This document shows, one piece after another, positions 10,481 to 21,500 of a DNA stretch of 64,000 nucleotides. Position 1 is the first letter of the stretch, and each line of letters opens with the position of its first letter. Source of the DNA: Ligula intestinalis (Eukaryota; Platyhelminthes; Cestoda; Diphyllobothriidea; Diphyllobothriidae). A program made the translations under genes and the position numbers. Under the pieces are notes generated by a model. It searched no databases. It was given only the letters and a program-made list of their open reading frames with translations, and was not told where the DNA came from. Location of the stretch: the NCBI GenBank assembly GCA_036362985.1, contig JAYGXS010000004.1, positions 14,511,918 to 14,575,917 on the forward strand. Reading direction: 5' to 3'.

Positions 10481-12290
10481 CTTGACAAACTGTAGATTAC
10501 TTAAATAAAAGACAAAAAGGAATAAATGATTGAAATTTATACCCCCAAACCTATCCTACTTTGGATATTCAATTCTTGCTATTGTTTCAAATAGACAATT
10601 TTGTATGTAGTTATAATGGGTTTATTCTCTTTAAAACCGAGAAAATGTTAACGGTTAGAAAGTTGCACACAGTCGATTGAATTAATAAAACTGTATTCAA
10701 CGCCAAATCACAGCAATTACATATTAATTCTCCGGATTTGGTGTTCGGTTGATTGCAAGAAACAGGCAAATTATTTCCAGAAATCATAATATACCGGAAA
10801 ACAAAATGAATTGAGATTTATAGCAATGATTTTGTTTTTTTGCGTCAAATTTTACTTCTTAATGAAGATGTAACTTGGATTTTATGTGGACGCTACGCGT
10901 CGGACGCGTCCAAAGGAAACTATCCCGTAAAAGCGTGTTTAATAGAAATGAAAAAAATACACTAGACGATTATGCTAATTTTCTTGACTAACATGAGCTT
11001 TCCAGATAAGTCTGACAGGGGTTCAGCCCTAATAATTGAACACCTCATTGCCACGACGATACCACTTATATTTTCCACAAATTTGGCTGATTGTAATAAG
11101 TTCATTAGTCCGATTACGTCAATCCTCGATTAACTACGCTTTCTAAAAGTCCAAAAGGTTCAGTTGACGTGTATGAAACACTGAAGACAGTAAATGAATC
11201 TGGAAATTTCTTTGGATGTTGTGATTTCCAAAGGTAATTAACACGGTAAGCAGGAGCGAGAGGGAACTTTTTCCAATAGGCTAATCCTTTTTTGTCTCTA
11301 GGGTATATTTGGTAAGTTTTGTAAATTTACGTGATCGCTAGAAGCCTCTTGATTAGCGTTTCATCAAATAGCGTACACCTTTGGCGCTATATAACTTAAA
11401 AGCCCATATTGGCACTTAAAGGCCACCATAAATATTTTAGTTACGGTCTTTGCCAGCAGTTTTAAGGACAAGGCATAACAGTGACCTAAAACACTAGCTT
11501 CAGGCAACGCATGTAACAGGTGATTTAATAACAGCCGTCAGTCACACAGATGTGCCTTACCTGAGCGGAGGCCGGATGTTTTCTGACGTAATTACTTTAA
11601 GTATGCATAACCTTCGCGTACACTAAAAATCGACACGTGACTAACAGAGAACGCTATACAGTTAAGAGCGTACCACATGAGATCAAAATAGTGAATACGG
11701 CTAACCTCAGAGCAGTGAATATTATATTGCAGTCTTTTAAGCAAACAAGGCTTTGTAACAATAGGCAAATGGAGAAACCTCATGTAGTTGTATTTGAAGG
11801 GAATGCAGAGTCATTCGGCCTTACTTAAACTGACTTTAAAACGGCCACGGAAATAAAATGTTTCCAGAACATACCATGAAACTCCGAATAAACTCTGACT
11901 TATGCCTATTAGCATTCATGGAGTAGACAACCATCTCTTACCACAACCAAAGTGAGTGCAAGGAGCTAGCAGGTATTAAAAAATCGCATGCTTTCATTAA
12001 GTCAATTTGGGGAATAGTGGAGTGGTAAGTCATGTTTCTCAAGCAACTACTTTGTGAGGTCGTATGGGAGGAGCAACCCGAGAGGAGCCATGGGAGTAGG
12101 TAGTTTAAAGCTCACGGAACACATGAATGTGGCAAGCTTTGGCAGTGCTGTCTTTAGCGGGGCCATAAGTCGGCTGAATTTTTGGGATAACCGGCTTACG
12201 AAAAACGTTATTTCTTATGTTATGCAGTCTATATCCGGCAGTTATATCAGAACTGCCAATGCAAGCGAACGTTCGAATCCCAGGAAGGAA
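10481..12290. other. No recognisable gene
   Basis: AT-rich intergenic-looking DNA. Frames up to 63 codons overlap one another on both strands near 11.6-11.8 kb, without recognisable content. Nothing else stands out. Confidence 0.45.
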
Positions 12291-12295
12291 TTGAG

Positions 12296-12461
12296 AAGAA
12301 GATGGGCTCGATCGCTGGGATAATACGTTCATCCGCCTGACGTTTCGAGATCCTTCGCGTATCTGCTACTACTCTGCCTTTGTCTCTGATGATGAATCCG
12401 CGACGGATCTCGAAACGTTAGGCGAATGAAAATATCCTCTAAGCGATCGAGTTGTCTTCTT
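12296..12461. repeat. Outward-facing inverted pair of PLE ends with hammerhead motifs (type H2)
   Basis: The left arm (12296-12362) is the reverse complement of the right arm (12384-12461) with moderate divergence. Read outward, each arm gives a hammerhead-like block, GAAACGT[C/T]AGGCG, about 25 nt of spacer, AGCGATCGAG and then a TCTTCTT tract. The arms are only about 20 bp apart, so a transcript across them would fold into a long hairpin. The same end sequence occurs alone at 22.2 kb and at the end of the 47.3-48.0 kb PLE insertion, which identifies these as PLE termini. Confidence 0.6.
12376..12425 (+). ncRNA. Hammerhead ribozyme motif, type H2 (right arm)
   Basis: CTGATGA is intact at 12386-12392 and is followed by ATCCG-CGA-CGGAT, a perfect 5-bp helix II with a short loop, and GAAA at 12412-12415. 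GCCT upstream (12376-12379) can pair with AGGC downstream (12420-12423) as an outer helix I segment. The cleavage triplet is GTT rather than the usual GTC; the left-arm copy has GTC. Both core boxes and helix II are present, so this is the most convincing ribozyme core in the window. Confidence 0.6.
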
Positions 12462-12469
12462 TTCAATAT

Positions 12470-13079
12470 TAAAAATATTTTATTTATCATGCTATTTCCG
12501 ATTTGCCTTATAGCGGAGGGGAATGAACAATTGAATGAATTCAGCAAAACATAATGGAAAATTAATGATAGTAGACATAAACTATGTCAAATAATATAAA
12601 TTCAATCAAAAACGGAATCAATATATCCACCAAGACATTAACCTGATAAAGAACAATCTTCAATTCAATAAAATGCAAAATAAATATTTGAATTATTATT
12701 TTCTTACTAAAAAGCACAGCAAAAAAAGGCGAAAATTCCGAAAACAACTTTTTTGGAATTGTATATAACGTAAAGATGTCACTTACTTTATTAATAAATG
12801 AAACGGCATAACCACAACATCTATTTCAGGGCTTCTCTTTGCATGTTCTTGCGGTATAAAGTATCAAAGGATTACTGTCAGCTGATGTGCGGCGCACACA
12901 CCAAGGCGTAATATCGGACCATGTGTTTCGCGAACTTATTGTTAGGAATTTCTGTATATTTTAACTTGTGTAGCGTTCAAATTAGGTTAATATAAAAAAC
13001 TGTAATCATTTGGTTTTAAAATTAGAGACGGCAAATGAATAAAATGTTTAATGCAGTCAGGGGTTTGGCAGATCTTGAA
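12470..13079. other. No recognisable gene
   Basis: Strongly AT-rich stretch with short frames only and no recognised repeat. Confidence 0.45.
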
Positions 13080-13215
13080 TAACTCAATTAACCAAATTGT
13101 GAAAAACCGTGGCCTCGGTGGGATTCCAACCCAAATTAGCACAGTCAACGCTCTAAAAATTGAGATATGAAGACATGCCGAAGCTTTGAATTTAATCACA
13201 CTTTGGTCGATTTGG
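13080..13215 (-). repeat. SINE1 relic (tRNA-derived)
   Basis: Landmarks CAAATTGTGAAAAA (13095), a GGGATTCCAACCC box, CAACGCTCT and TTTAATCACACTTTGGTCGAT match, in order, the better copy at 63.83-63.98 kb (CAATTGTGAAAAA, CATTCGAACCC, CAACGCTCT, TTTAATCACACTTGGATCGAT). On the minus strand the element reads tRNA-like head, then body. The promoter boxes are decayed here. Confidence 0.6.
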
Positions 13216-13969
13216 TATCCATAAAAGGCTTCAAAATCAGATATTTTTGAAAGCATTTAGCAAATTGGTGAATTTGTGCGCTTCCTATGGGTCTTTTGGC
13301 GCATAGTTGTTGAGTCAACGAAAACCAAACTTCCTTGCAGGCATAAACTGTCTTTCAACAATAAGAGTCTGATATAATGATGTTCTAGACGGGTTACGAA
13401 AACTTCTCTCATACGGTGTCTGTTAAATGAGTGTTTTACTTTGCTATTTTGCTGTCAAGAATTTACCCACTGAATCCTTTTTCAAGATAAAATCAGGAAA
13501 AACCAGGAATATTTGGCATGCCTTTCTAAGTTTTGCACATTTACTGATATTGTTCTGTTGCAGAAGAAGTAACTCACATTTACGCTTCAACGCAGAGCAT
13601 TTTCACTGTGTTTGCATATGTTAGGCATTCCTTTTTGGATTATAAGGCCACACAAGTAGCAGAAAATATGTCAAACTGTCAACTTCATACCGTTTCCGTT
13701 TCTAAATTACGCATTTACAGAAATCAGACGGCACAAAAAGGGAACAATCCAGGCGCTCAAAAAGCAAATCGATCTCTTGTGCGTTATTTTCGTTTCCTTT
13801 GTAAATTTTAGTAAAATTTAGGCAAGTTTATTAGCAGCATTTGGTAACGTGTAGTTTAACTCATAATTAAGCACTCGAAAACCGAATGATTTTGTAATAC
13901 GGGTCTGGGTGTAATAGAGAGTATACAGTTTGGGCAATACAGAAAAGGGTCATGTCAATAAAAATTGGA
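13216..13969. other. No recognisable gene
   Basis: Two overlapping short plus-strand frames (65 and 67 codons) without recognised domains. No repeat identified. Confidence 0.4.
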
Positions 13970-14660
13970 GCTCATAAAAGTAAAAAAACTCAAGAATAAT
14001 TATTTAAATAGTCTTATGTTTTTCAACAAGATAGCATGCCAATAGCAAAATGTGCAATCACGCAAATACTGAAAACGACGTTAAACAAATAAAAATTTCT
14101 GAAATTAATGTAACGAGAACCTAGAAATAAGAATAAAATTGGAAAAAAACTCGCTTATTACAACTTAAAGTAAAAGTAAACTGCAAACTAAATAAGACTG
14201 TGCAAAGAAAGTTAAATTCTAGTTAGTTAGGCTAACTAGACTAAAAACCAACAAACTACAAATAAAGTCAGCTGAGTAAAGAACGGTAAAATTTAATAAG
14301 CTCAATTCACTAAACTAAAACTGATAAAAATCTAAGATAAAAATAAACATGGAAACTAAACTAAAGTTAGAGTAATATATAAATAATTCGAATTAGCCAA
14401 AAACACTAGACTGAGGTTGAGTAAGCTAGTAAGGATTTTTACTCAACAAACAACCGCTGGCCGTTAATAAATGTAAAACAAACCTACATAGTACACTTAA
14501 TTATTTATAAGATGACTAAGCAAAGGTACTCTACCATAAACTAGACTAAGTCCAGTTATAAAAAAATTCAAGCCTATGTTTAAACTAATAAAACTTTATA
14601 ATGCATAAAAACAAAATTCAGTTTATACACAAATCAAAAAAACTATAAGTAAGTAATTAT
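13970..14660. repeat. A-rich low-complexity tract
   Basis: Plus strand strongly A-rich, with many short words of the type AACTAAA, TAAACTA and AAATAA repeated irregularly over about 700 bp, giving clear strand asymmetry. No coding or RNA feature is visible. Confidence 0.6.
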
Positions 14661-15539
14661 ATTTACCTTTTTATTAAAAGCCCGCTTTTTTGTTGCAGAT
14701 TAGTAGATTATTAAACCAATTTCCGAGAGGTTAATTAGACGTCTGCCTAATATTTACCGTAGATGTTTCTGCGCCTTTGAGGGCAAGACATCAGACAGAT
14801 TTACTCATATGACTGCTTAGCATCGAAGAGACCGCTAGATTTCTCAAAATAACTTGCTCCTCCACTTCTCGTTTCGGTTTTGAATACTACCTTCACGTAA
14901 ATAAACACGGCTGGACAGGAAACCTGGTGTAAAATAGTAAGGAAAGCTCTTTTGCTGAAAAAAATTATATTTGCTCAACGTTGAAACTGTTCTAACGGGG
15001 AAATGTATGTTGATCCATGACCATCATAAAATAAGGACATTTTTCTGAACATGTTAGTAGCATAAAATGTTTAAGGTGACCCCAAGGGAGTATTTCAGTT
15101 TCCGTCGTCATAAAGTAGGTCACGTAATGTACATAAGTAAGCACAAAGGCTTCCGTAAATACGTTAATCCTTGTCCTTAGACAACTATACATTTGCTTGA
15201 TATTTGAAAAGTCACTTCTGCCATGCTTTTTCACAGCCCAGTGCGCAATTGGAACTAATGCTATGGAGCCGCTCACCGAACACGTAAAGAGACTCATATA
15301 GTTATACATATTTTGGGCTTCACGACGGTTAATAAGCCAAAAATTGTCAATACAGTTAGCCAAGGCTTTGGCGGTAGTGTTATTCTACCACGATGCGGAG
15401 TTTGTCGGTGCTCGAAAGTGAGCCACAGGAGCAGTGAAATGAGTGTGTTCTGAAACGTGATCAGTGATCTTTCCTCTACAATTGTTCTGATAACCGACAG
15501 GAGAAACAGCCTATGACTCACTGTTGAGGACCGTATAAT
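14661..15539. other. Overlapping unassigned frames, no supported gene
   Basis: Minus-strand frames of 123 codons (14992-15363) and 118 codons (15294-15650) overlap each other. The second runs into the interspersed repeat at 15540-15880, which argues against a host gene. No domain recognised. Confidence 0.4.
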
Positions 15540-15880
15540 GGAGACCAACTCAACATGCATCCACACGCTTCCTTTCATGCCATGAGACGGAGAAAAGACA
15601 ACGACGGCATGCATCTCCATGCTGCCCATACCGTTGCGAGACTCTGGCACCTTGCGTCCTCAAGACGCGAGACAGGAAAGACGGGGCTACATAAACTGAT
15701 TAATGGGGTTCCTTCCCACTCCCCGTCTGTGGTCCAAAATAATGACTGGAAGTTGACTTCTTTAATCTCGTAACATCGCCTTCCTCTTCCCTAGTTATTA
15801 CTGATTGGTTGCTTAAACGTTTTCTTAAATCTACCGTCCCCTGTATAATAGTTATTTTAATCAAGAAGGTTACATTTGTG
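15540..15880 (+). repeat. Interspersed repeat Z, copy 1
   Basis: Aligns with 32750-33110 in the same orientation. Shared landmarks: AACATGCATCCA.A.GCTTC, CATCTCCA.GCTGCCCA, CACCTTGCGTC, AGACGCGAGACAGGAA, TTATTACTGATTGGTTG, and a closing TATAATA.TTATT block. In the second copy it directly follows a GIY-YIG-type C-terminus ending in a stop codon, so it may be the 3' UTR of a PLE family. Confidence 0.6.
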
Positions 15881-15989
15881 CTCCTAATACCTCCCTTATA
15901 TTATTGTATCAGCTTGATGATGAAAAATGGACAAGGTCCATTACGTTTTTAATGTTTAGGGCCTTTAACCTCCAATGAATGGATTACAA

Positions 15990-16110
15990 AGGGTGGTACT
16001 CAAGGTGTGCTGTAAAACTTGGGGCTGGGTATGACAAACTGATGACAACTAGTAGTCCAAAAATGGCCATTCTAGCCTCCTTTGACTTTATCGGTTATAA
16101 TATTCTGACA
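15990..16110 (+). repeat. SINE2 fragment
   Basis: GGGCTGGGTATGACAAACTG, TGACAACTAGTAGTCC and AAAATGGCCATTCTAGCCTCC match the body of SINE2 copies at 62.6 kb (TGACAGCTAGTAAACC, AAATGGCCATACAGGCCTC) and 44.3 kb (AAAATGGCCATTCTAG). The tRNA-like head is not recognisable upstream. Confidence 0.55.
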
Positions 16111-16499
16111 ATCCATTTCTGACGACCAAAATACGGGCCACTGACGATATGAAGATGTATTCTAACTAGGAGGCTTCCGGAAAATTGTCCAGCTATATGC
16201 AGAGCGAAGCTTGATTCACCCAACCTGACAGGGTCAAAATGGATATCGTGAAACGCGCATCTGGCACGCCTTTTCAGACGAACGTAGCCAGAAAAGTCTC
16301 CGGCTCTGACAGTGGGCAGACCTTTTCGAAACTTAAAGCGTCAGAATACAAACCTACCTTAGAAGGATTTCTTGAATGACCATGTGCAAGGATGGTGTGC
16401 TTTAGGATACAAAAATAGGCCGCATACCCATTGCATTTACTTCATGTTTCCAAATGTGAGCTGCTGCAAGGATTCGAAAACGCTGCCGCATGCGATGAC

Positions 16500-16545
16500 T
16501 GTTTCACCTACCACAACCACAACCACCACCACCACCACCGTCATG
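16500..16545 (+). repeat. (CAC)n-type microsatellite
   Basis: Imperfect ACC/CAC tract (ACCACAACCACAACC followed by ACC repeats), then a short AT stretch. It produces a His/Thr homopolymer in open frames that should not be read as protein. Confidence 0.85.
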
Positions 16546-16639
16546 ATAATAATAATCTTCCTCTTTCTCCTTTTCCGCTTCGTTCCGCCGTTCTATCTCA
16601 TATTCTAAGTTCATTATCTATAAGGAGCTCTTCTTAGCA

Positions 16640-16875
16640 AGGCATAACCTTTTTTCCTATGGTGTAATTTGGAGACAAGATGCATTCTTGCTTAGAAAAT
16701 GGGTATGCAAAACAGGAAATATAGAATGTAGGGTGGTAGACAAAGTTCCTGCCTGGTAATCTCAAGCGTGCACTTAGAGTTTGTGAGAAGCTCACCGAAC
16801 CGCCTGCCTTTAAAGGTCCTTGTCTAAGGTGAAAGGCTGGGTTATAAAAACATAAAGGAGAGATCGATATACAAC
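16640..16875. repeat. Local direct repeat, copy 1
   Basis: About 235 bp that recurs at 17200-17430 in the same orientation. Shared words include GCATAACCTTTT / CATAACTTTTCTCC, AACAGGAAATA, CCTGCCTGG / GCCTGCCTA, CGTGCACTTA.AGTTTGTGA, AACCGCCTGCCTTTA and GGTTATAAAAACATAAA. The copies bracket a SINE1 fragment and the microsatellite. Confidence 0.65.
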
Positions 16876-16954
16876 ACATTTATTTGAATAAAGAATTGTT
16901 GTTACATTGAAAATGGCCTCGGAACTTAATTAGAAAAAAATAATTTAAGAGAAA

Positions 16955-17023
16955 TTTGTTGACCCAATTGTGAAAAAAATCATGGCGGTTGGTAAGAGTC
17001 GAATGCGCATAACAAGGAAGGCC

Positions 17024-17025
<2 letters not shown>
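16955..17025 (-). repeat. SINE1 fragment next to microsatellite
   Basis: AAATTTGTTGACCCAATTGTGAAAAAAA matches 63830-63858, followed by a degraded counterpart of the tRNA-like head (GTCGAATGCGCATAA..AAGGAAGGCCTT). The head is cut off where the (CAT)n tract begins. Confidence 0.55.
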
Positions 17026-17113
<88 letters not shown>

Positions 17114-17117
17114 TTCT

Positions 17118-17150
<33 letters not shown>
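17026..17150 (+). repeat. (CAT)29 microsatellite running into (CTT)n
   Basis: Twenty-nine perfect CAT units (17026-17112) are followed by about nine CTT units and an imperfect CTC/TTC end. The perfection suggests recent expansion. Translated frames of poly-Met, poly-Asp or poly-Ile across it are artefacts. Confidence 0.95.
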
Positions 17151-17199
17151 CGCCTCCGTTCTTCCACTTATTCTTAGACCATTGTCTATAAAAAAACTT

Positions 17200-17430
17200 T
17201 CTTAGCACTCCATAACTTTTCTCCTGCGGAGTTATTTGGGGACAACATGCATTTTTGCTAATAAAATAGGGATGAAAAACAGGAAATAGGGAAAGTAAGA
17301 CAGAAGGACAAACTGCCTGCCTATTTATCTGAATCGTGCACTTAACGTTTGTGAAAAAACTCACGAAACCGCCTGCCTTTACGGGCCCTTGTGCTAGGTT
17401 ATAAAAACATAAAAGGGATATAGACATACA
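17200..17430. repeat. Local direct repeat, copy 2
   Basis: Partner of 16640-16875. After this copy a second short match also resumes: AACATTGTTGTATTTAAAAT and GGCCTCGAAATATAATCAGA (17668-17712) resembles 16890-16935, so the duplicated segment is longer than the best-aligned core. Confidence 0.65.
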
Positions 17431-18124
17431 TCAGACTGATAACCAACAACGCTTTAAAAGCATGGCTTTCTACAGTATGCTAACAATGAGGGATAACAAG
17501 GCATTTGGCGCTAAAAGTGCAAGTACAATGCAGCGTGTGTCTTGCAAAAGTGCGCCATAATTCCTTTTGGCTCAAAGTACTGGATGCCTAAACGAACGCT
17601 TAAAGTGAAACATAGATTCTGTTATTTGAAGAAGGTTATACTAAACGAACAAAAGAAAGTATAATTGCTACAAAAACATTGTTGTATTTAAAATGGCCTC
17701 GAAATATAATCAGAACCACAAAGCAAGTTAAATGAAATTGTTTCACAAACCTTGTACTTGCAGGCGACCAGAAAAACATTTTCATCAAAAGCTGGCAATC
17801 TGACGTCATTTAACTATCTTGGGGGTAGATTTCTCGATAATTAATATTACAACCTCAATTAAGTAATCCCTTCCAATCGCCAAGGAATTTAAGCATTCCA
17901 AATTTCAATTCACGTGAAAGCATATGAAGCACCATTGGCTCCACTATATTTTGAATTAGAAGGCTTATTCATGGCACTCGTCAAATTATGCAAACAGTCT
18001 GCACTAACAGAAAAGAATGTCGATGCCGTATCGAATTTCATGCTAGTATTTAAAGAACAGGAGTGTTTACTTCACATAAAGCTATAAGGAAGGGCTAGAA
18101 GAGTAAATAATCTATTTCCATTGT

Positions 18125-18600
18125 TTCATACAAGAGGGCTACCAAAATGGATAAAATTACTTAATTAATATTTTTTATTGAAGGTAAAATGATAAAAGCT
18201 TCAATTTCCTTCAAGTTTTTCATTGGTCAAAACAAAAGCAGTCAAGTATCCTATTTTTTTAACGATCTCCGCTGTGTTCTTAAAAGACTTTTTCTATAGA
18301 TATTGCTTCATTCTTGAAAATAATTGGAATTTTCAGAAGACTAGACCGAACAAAAAAGGCGTGCGAAAATCGTTGTTTCCGAAAAAAATTTGGCACGATG
18401 AAGCAGCCGATGACCACAATTGAGTTTGTTTTCCTCTCACTACCTCACGCAATCTCTAAAGCGCCTGTAGGTGGGAAATTTGGGTCCCTGCTATTGCCAC
18501 AAGGAACAAATTCAGCGTTAACTAATGGCATTTTTGGCGAAAAAAACCTACCATTATGGGTGCGACGCTCCATAAACTTCGTGACTGCAAAATCGCCCAG
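18125..18600. repeat. Diverged tandem repeat, unit 1
   Basis: Aligns with 18785-19240 at a period near 660 bp. Landmarks: GGCTACCAAAA / GGATTACCAAAA, TTTTTCATTGGTCAAAAC / TTTTTCACTAGTGAAAC, TTTTCAGAAGA, CACGATGAAGCAGCCGATG / CGTGACGAAGCAGCCGATG, CCTCACG.AATC and GCACCTG / GCGCCTG. Open frames of up to 118 codons fall within it but are not conserved between the units. Confidence 0.6.
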
Positions 18601-18784
18601 AGCGTTGCGGGTGGCTTTACTGAAAGAGTTACTCTGTACCCAACGATTTTTTCTCAAGAACGTAACTTAATCATGTAAGCTAGAATAATTTCATCGCATG
18701 TTTCGAGGACTAGGAGAGTCCCTTTCAGGATAAAATACGAAGAAAAGCTAATATGCTATAAATATGTTATTCCTAGTCTTCAAT

Positions 18785-19240
18785 AGGAGAGGATTACCAA
18801 AAGTATTAAATTATTTATTCAAAATTTTTACATTCAAGATAACACCGAAAAAGCCTTCACTCCTTTCGAATTTTTCACTAGTGAAACATGTCTTATATTT
18901 TTGCGAAAAAAATCACTTCTAGCGATCTTTTTTAGCGTTCCTTGAGTTCCAGAAAGGCGTTCCTTTAAGATTTGTCTTTTTTTTCAAAGTAGGAATAATT
19001 TTCAGAAGATTACATCGGGCGAGAGCGAGGGAAAAACACCATTGCCAAGCCATTTTTTGTAAAAAAAACAGGCGTGACGAAGCAGCCGATGTCTAGATTT
19101 TAAGAGGCATTCCTTTTTTTACGGTCACCTCACGAAATCGCTTTGGCACCTGCAGCAAATAACGCAGGGCCACATTATTTCCATGGCAAAAAATTAAGTG
19201 TCAAAGACTAGTACAATGTCGAAAAAAGGGAAAATTTTAT
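18785..19240. repeat. Diverged tandem repeat, unit 2
   Basis: Second unit of the duplication starting at 18125. Differences and indels break every frame shared with unit 1, so the conserved sequence is not a coding exon. Confidence 0.6.
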
Positions 19241-19689
19241 TGACGCGAGGCTGTCTAAACGTTTCCACTACGATTTCGCTTAGAGGATGATAGTAGGGAG
19301 TTTGCTAAATTAGGCAGTGCCTCTGGTTGCTGCGATGGTTTCTCATGATTGTAACCTGGGCAACTGCGCAGAAAAAAATGTGAAGTAGACGTCAAGTAGA
19401 AAGAACTTGGCTAAAGAATATAGGTCTGGTTTTCCTGTACGTACTTTCCGTTTGAAAAGATTGTTAAACGTATTCAGACATATGGGTAAGGCAAAATGCT
19501 TCAATTCTAGTCAGTTATATACATGAATATTTAAAGAAGCGTAGACACCAGGATTTACTGACGTTCGCTTGGATCAGACAAAGCATGTTCTGGACAAGAT
19601 GCGTTTCTACTGTTGGTTAATGTTCATGAAACATGCATGCATCATACAAAAGGAGACAAGATAGACATACCGGTTCAAAGTAAGGAAGA

Positions 19690-21500
19690 AATTATGCAAG
19701 ACATCTACTGACTATACGTTTCCTCTGAGCATAGATGCACGTATTCTCAATTTATCCTTAATTGAGGCGCAATTTGAAGACCTAAATTTTCAGCAAGCAG
19801 ACTTGCTACCCCGACCCATCGACGATGTGAGCTGAGTGAAAGCAAAATTTGTCGACACTGCGCATCAGTACCACATAGCTGCTGTAACACAATCGACGCC
19901 TCTGAATCCGGAACACATGGCTGCTCTAGCTGTACTGAAACATAGTGAAGAGAGTACCATTTCTAAGCCTGACAAAGACCATAAAGTGGGCATCCTTAAC
20001 CGGAGGGACTATTTGAAAAAATGGAATCCATGTTAAATGATCAGAGGAATATTTTCTAGAGACGTCAGGTAAAAAGGAAACTAGAACCATAAAAGACTGT
20101 GCCTGGAAAATTATTCAATAATTGCTAGACAAAAGCCTAACTAACACTTCAACTGCACTTTCCCTAAAGTCTAGATGTACACATATCCCTACACGTTACG
20201 AAATTCCCGAAACGCACAAAAAGGACATTTTTCTGCGAAAAAGTCTTTCCGTGTATAATTTATCCCAACATAGATTAACACAATGGCTTGTAAAAAAAAA
20301 CAAAGCCTACGCGAGAACGGTTCCCCACTTACTCTACGAGATACAACCTTTATTTTATCGAGGACATCAAGTTTTAAAACATAGCTAATGCATTTGTGGT
20401 TTCAATAGACTTTGAATCATTATTTACAAATGTACTACTGGATGGATTAATATGCAGCATTTGCGCCCTTGCGTCTGAAACCAGTCTTTTGCCTGTAATA
20501 CTGTCTCAATTGCACTCCAGTAAGGCCGATATTCGCGGATGTTTTTACGGGTCATGTAGAAGGAAATGCGTTATCAAGACTTAATAAGGCAACATTGTGT
20601 GGACGATATTTATACAAAATTTTTGATTCTATAGAAGACGGCAATGACCTCCTCAATTTTATGAATGCTCCATATACGAAAATTAAATTCCCAATAGAAA
20701 CAGAGCAGCTTAAAAGTCTATTCTTCGTAGACGTCCTCATGTCCAAAGAAAATGATGGTTCCACGGCATGCTCGGTTTTCCACAAAAATACGTGAAAAGG
20801 GCAGCACCTACATTTTATGAGTTTTGCGCCAATTCAGTAATAGCGAAACATGGTACTTACTCTATTTCAACGAGCAAGGAAAATTTGGTCCAATGAGCCC
20901 TTGCCTGCAGAGCTTTCCCGCATCAAAGCAGCCCTACTTAACTGTGGCTATCCTGCAGGCTTAATTCAGAAGTACTGCCAAAACTGATGAAACGGTTAGT
21001 TCCACAGAAGCCCGTCATTATATCCTTACCCTCTAAGCGTGAAGACATTTCAAATACAACCAAGCGATGGTAACGCTGTTCTTTAGAAAGGACCTAAAAT
21101 GCAACAAAGCTCGGCTTCCTATATCCTAATAAAATAATCCCAATAAAACTGGCAAAGAATGCCATGCCCATGCACGTCACCTCAAATTGTGCATATGAAT
21201 TCACACTTACTTGCGTACCTTGCGCGTACGCAAAGACAACTGGCAGCCAGAGCCGCTGAGCACTAGCCCAACTGGCTTTTCAAGCAAGAAGATAGCGTGC
21301 CCCAGTCCTCTATTACTAAGCATATACTAAACAGTAGTCATGTTGTTGACGTTAAAACAGCGTTTCGACTACTTTTCGGGCCCAAACAAATCTAACTTTG
21401 CGCTATTTGGAAGCTGCCTACATAAGGCAGGCAAAAGCCAACCTATGCAAGTACTTTGACCATATGGTCAACCTCCAATTATCCTGGTAATTGGGTACTT
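19690..21500 (+). pseudogene. PLE-B polyprotein remnant (RT plus GIY-YIG), heavily disrupted
   Basis: Blocks in the order expected of a Penelope-like protein, in shifting frames: N-terminal ARILNLSLIEAQFED and VKAKFVDTAHQY (19730-19870); KPDKDHKVGILNRRDYLKK (19968-20022, the DKG motif with Gly lost); P.THK and QHRLTQWL (about 20208-20290); MVSIDFESLFTNV (20396-20435, RT motif A with a catalytic Asp); a motif-C region with YVDD lost (about 20610); FFVDVLMSKENDGS (20722-20763, motif D/E); and LPAELSRIKAALLNCGYP (about 20900-20960). A GIY-YIG C-terminus follows, with CAYEFTLTC.PCAY (about 21190-21225) and YLEAAYIRQAKANLCKYFDH (about 21405-21460). Many stops and frameshifts make it dead. It is a different lineage from the 50-53 kb element. 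Confidence 0.8.

Noticed and set aside
15908..15935. CTTGATGATGAAAAATGG as a hammerhead core
   Set aside because: No GAAA box at suitable spacing with a helix II, and it does not match any of the ribozyme types seen here.
17026..17150. CRISPR-like or other spaced repeat array
   Set aside because: A simple microsatellite with no spacers; no CRISPR array or prokaryotic operon structure was seen anywhere in the window.
16880..17427. Open frames with long poly-Asp, poly-Met or poly-Ile stretches
   Set aside because: They are translations of the CAT/CTT microsatellite in different frames, not proteins.
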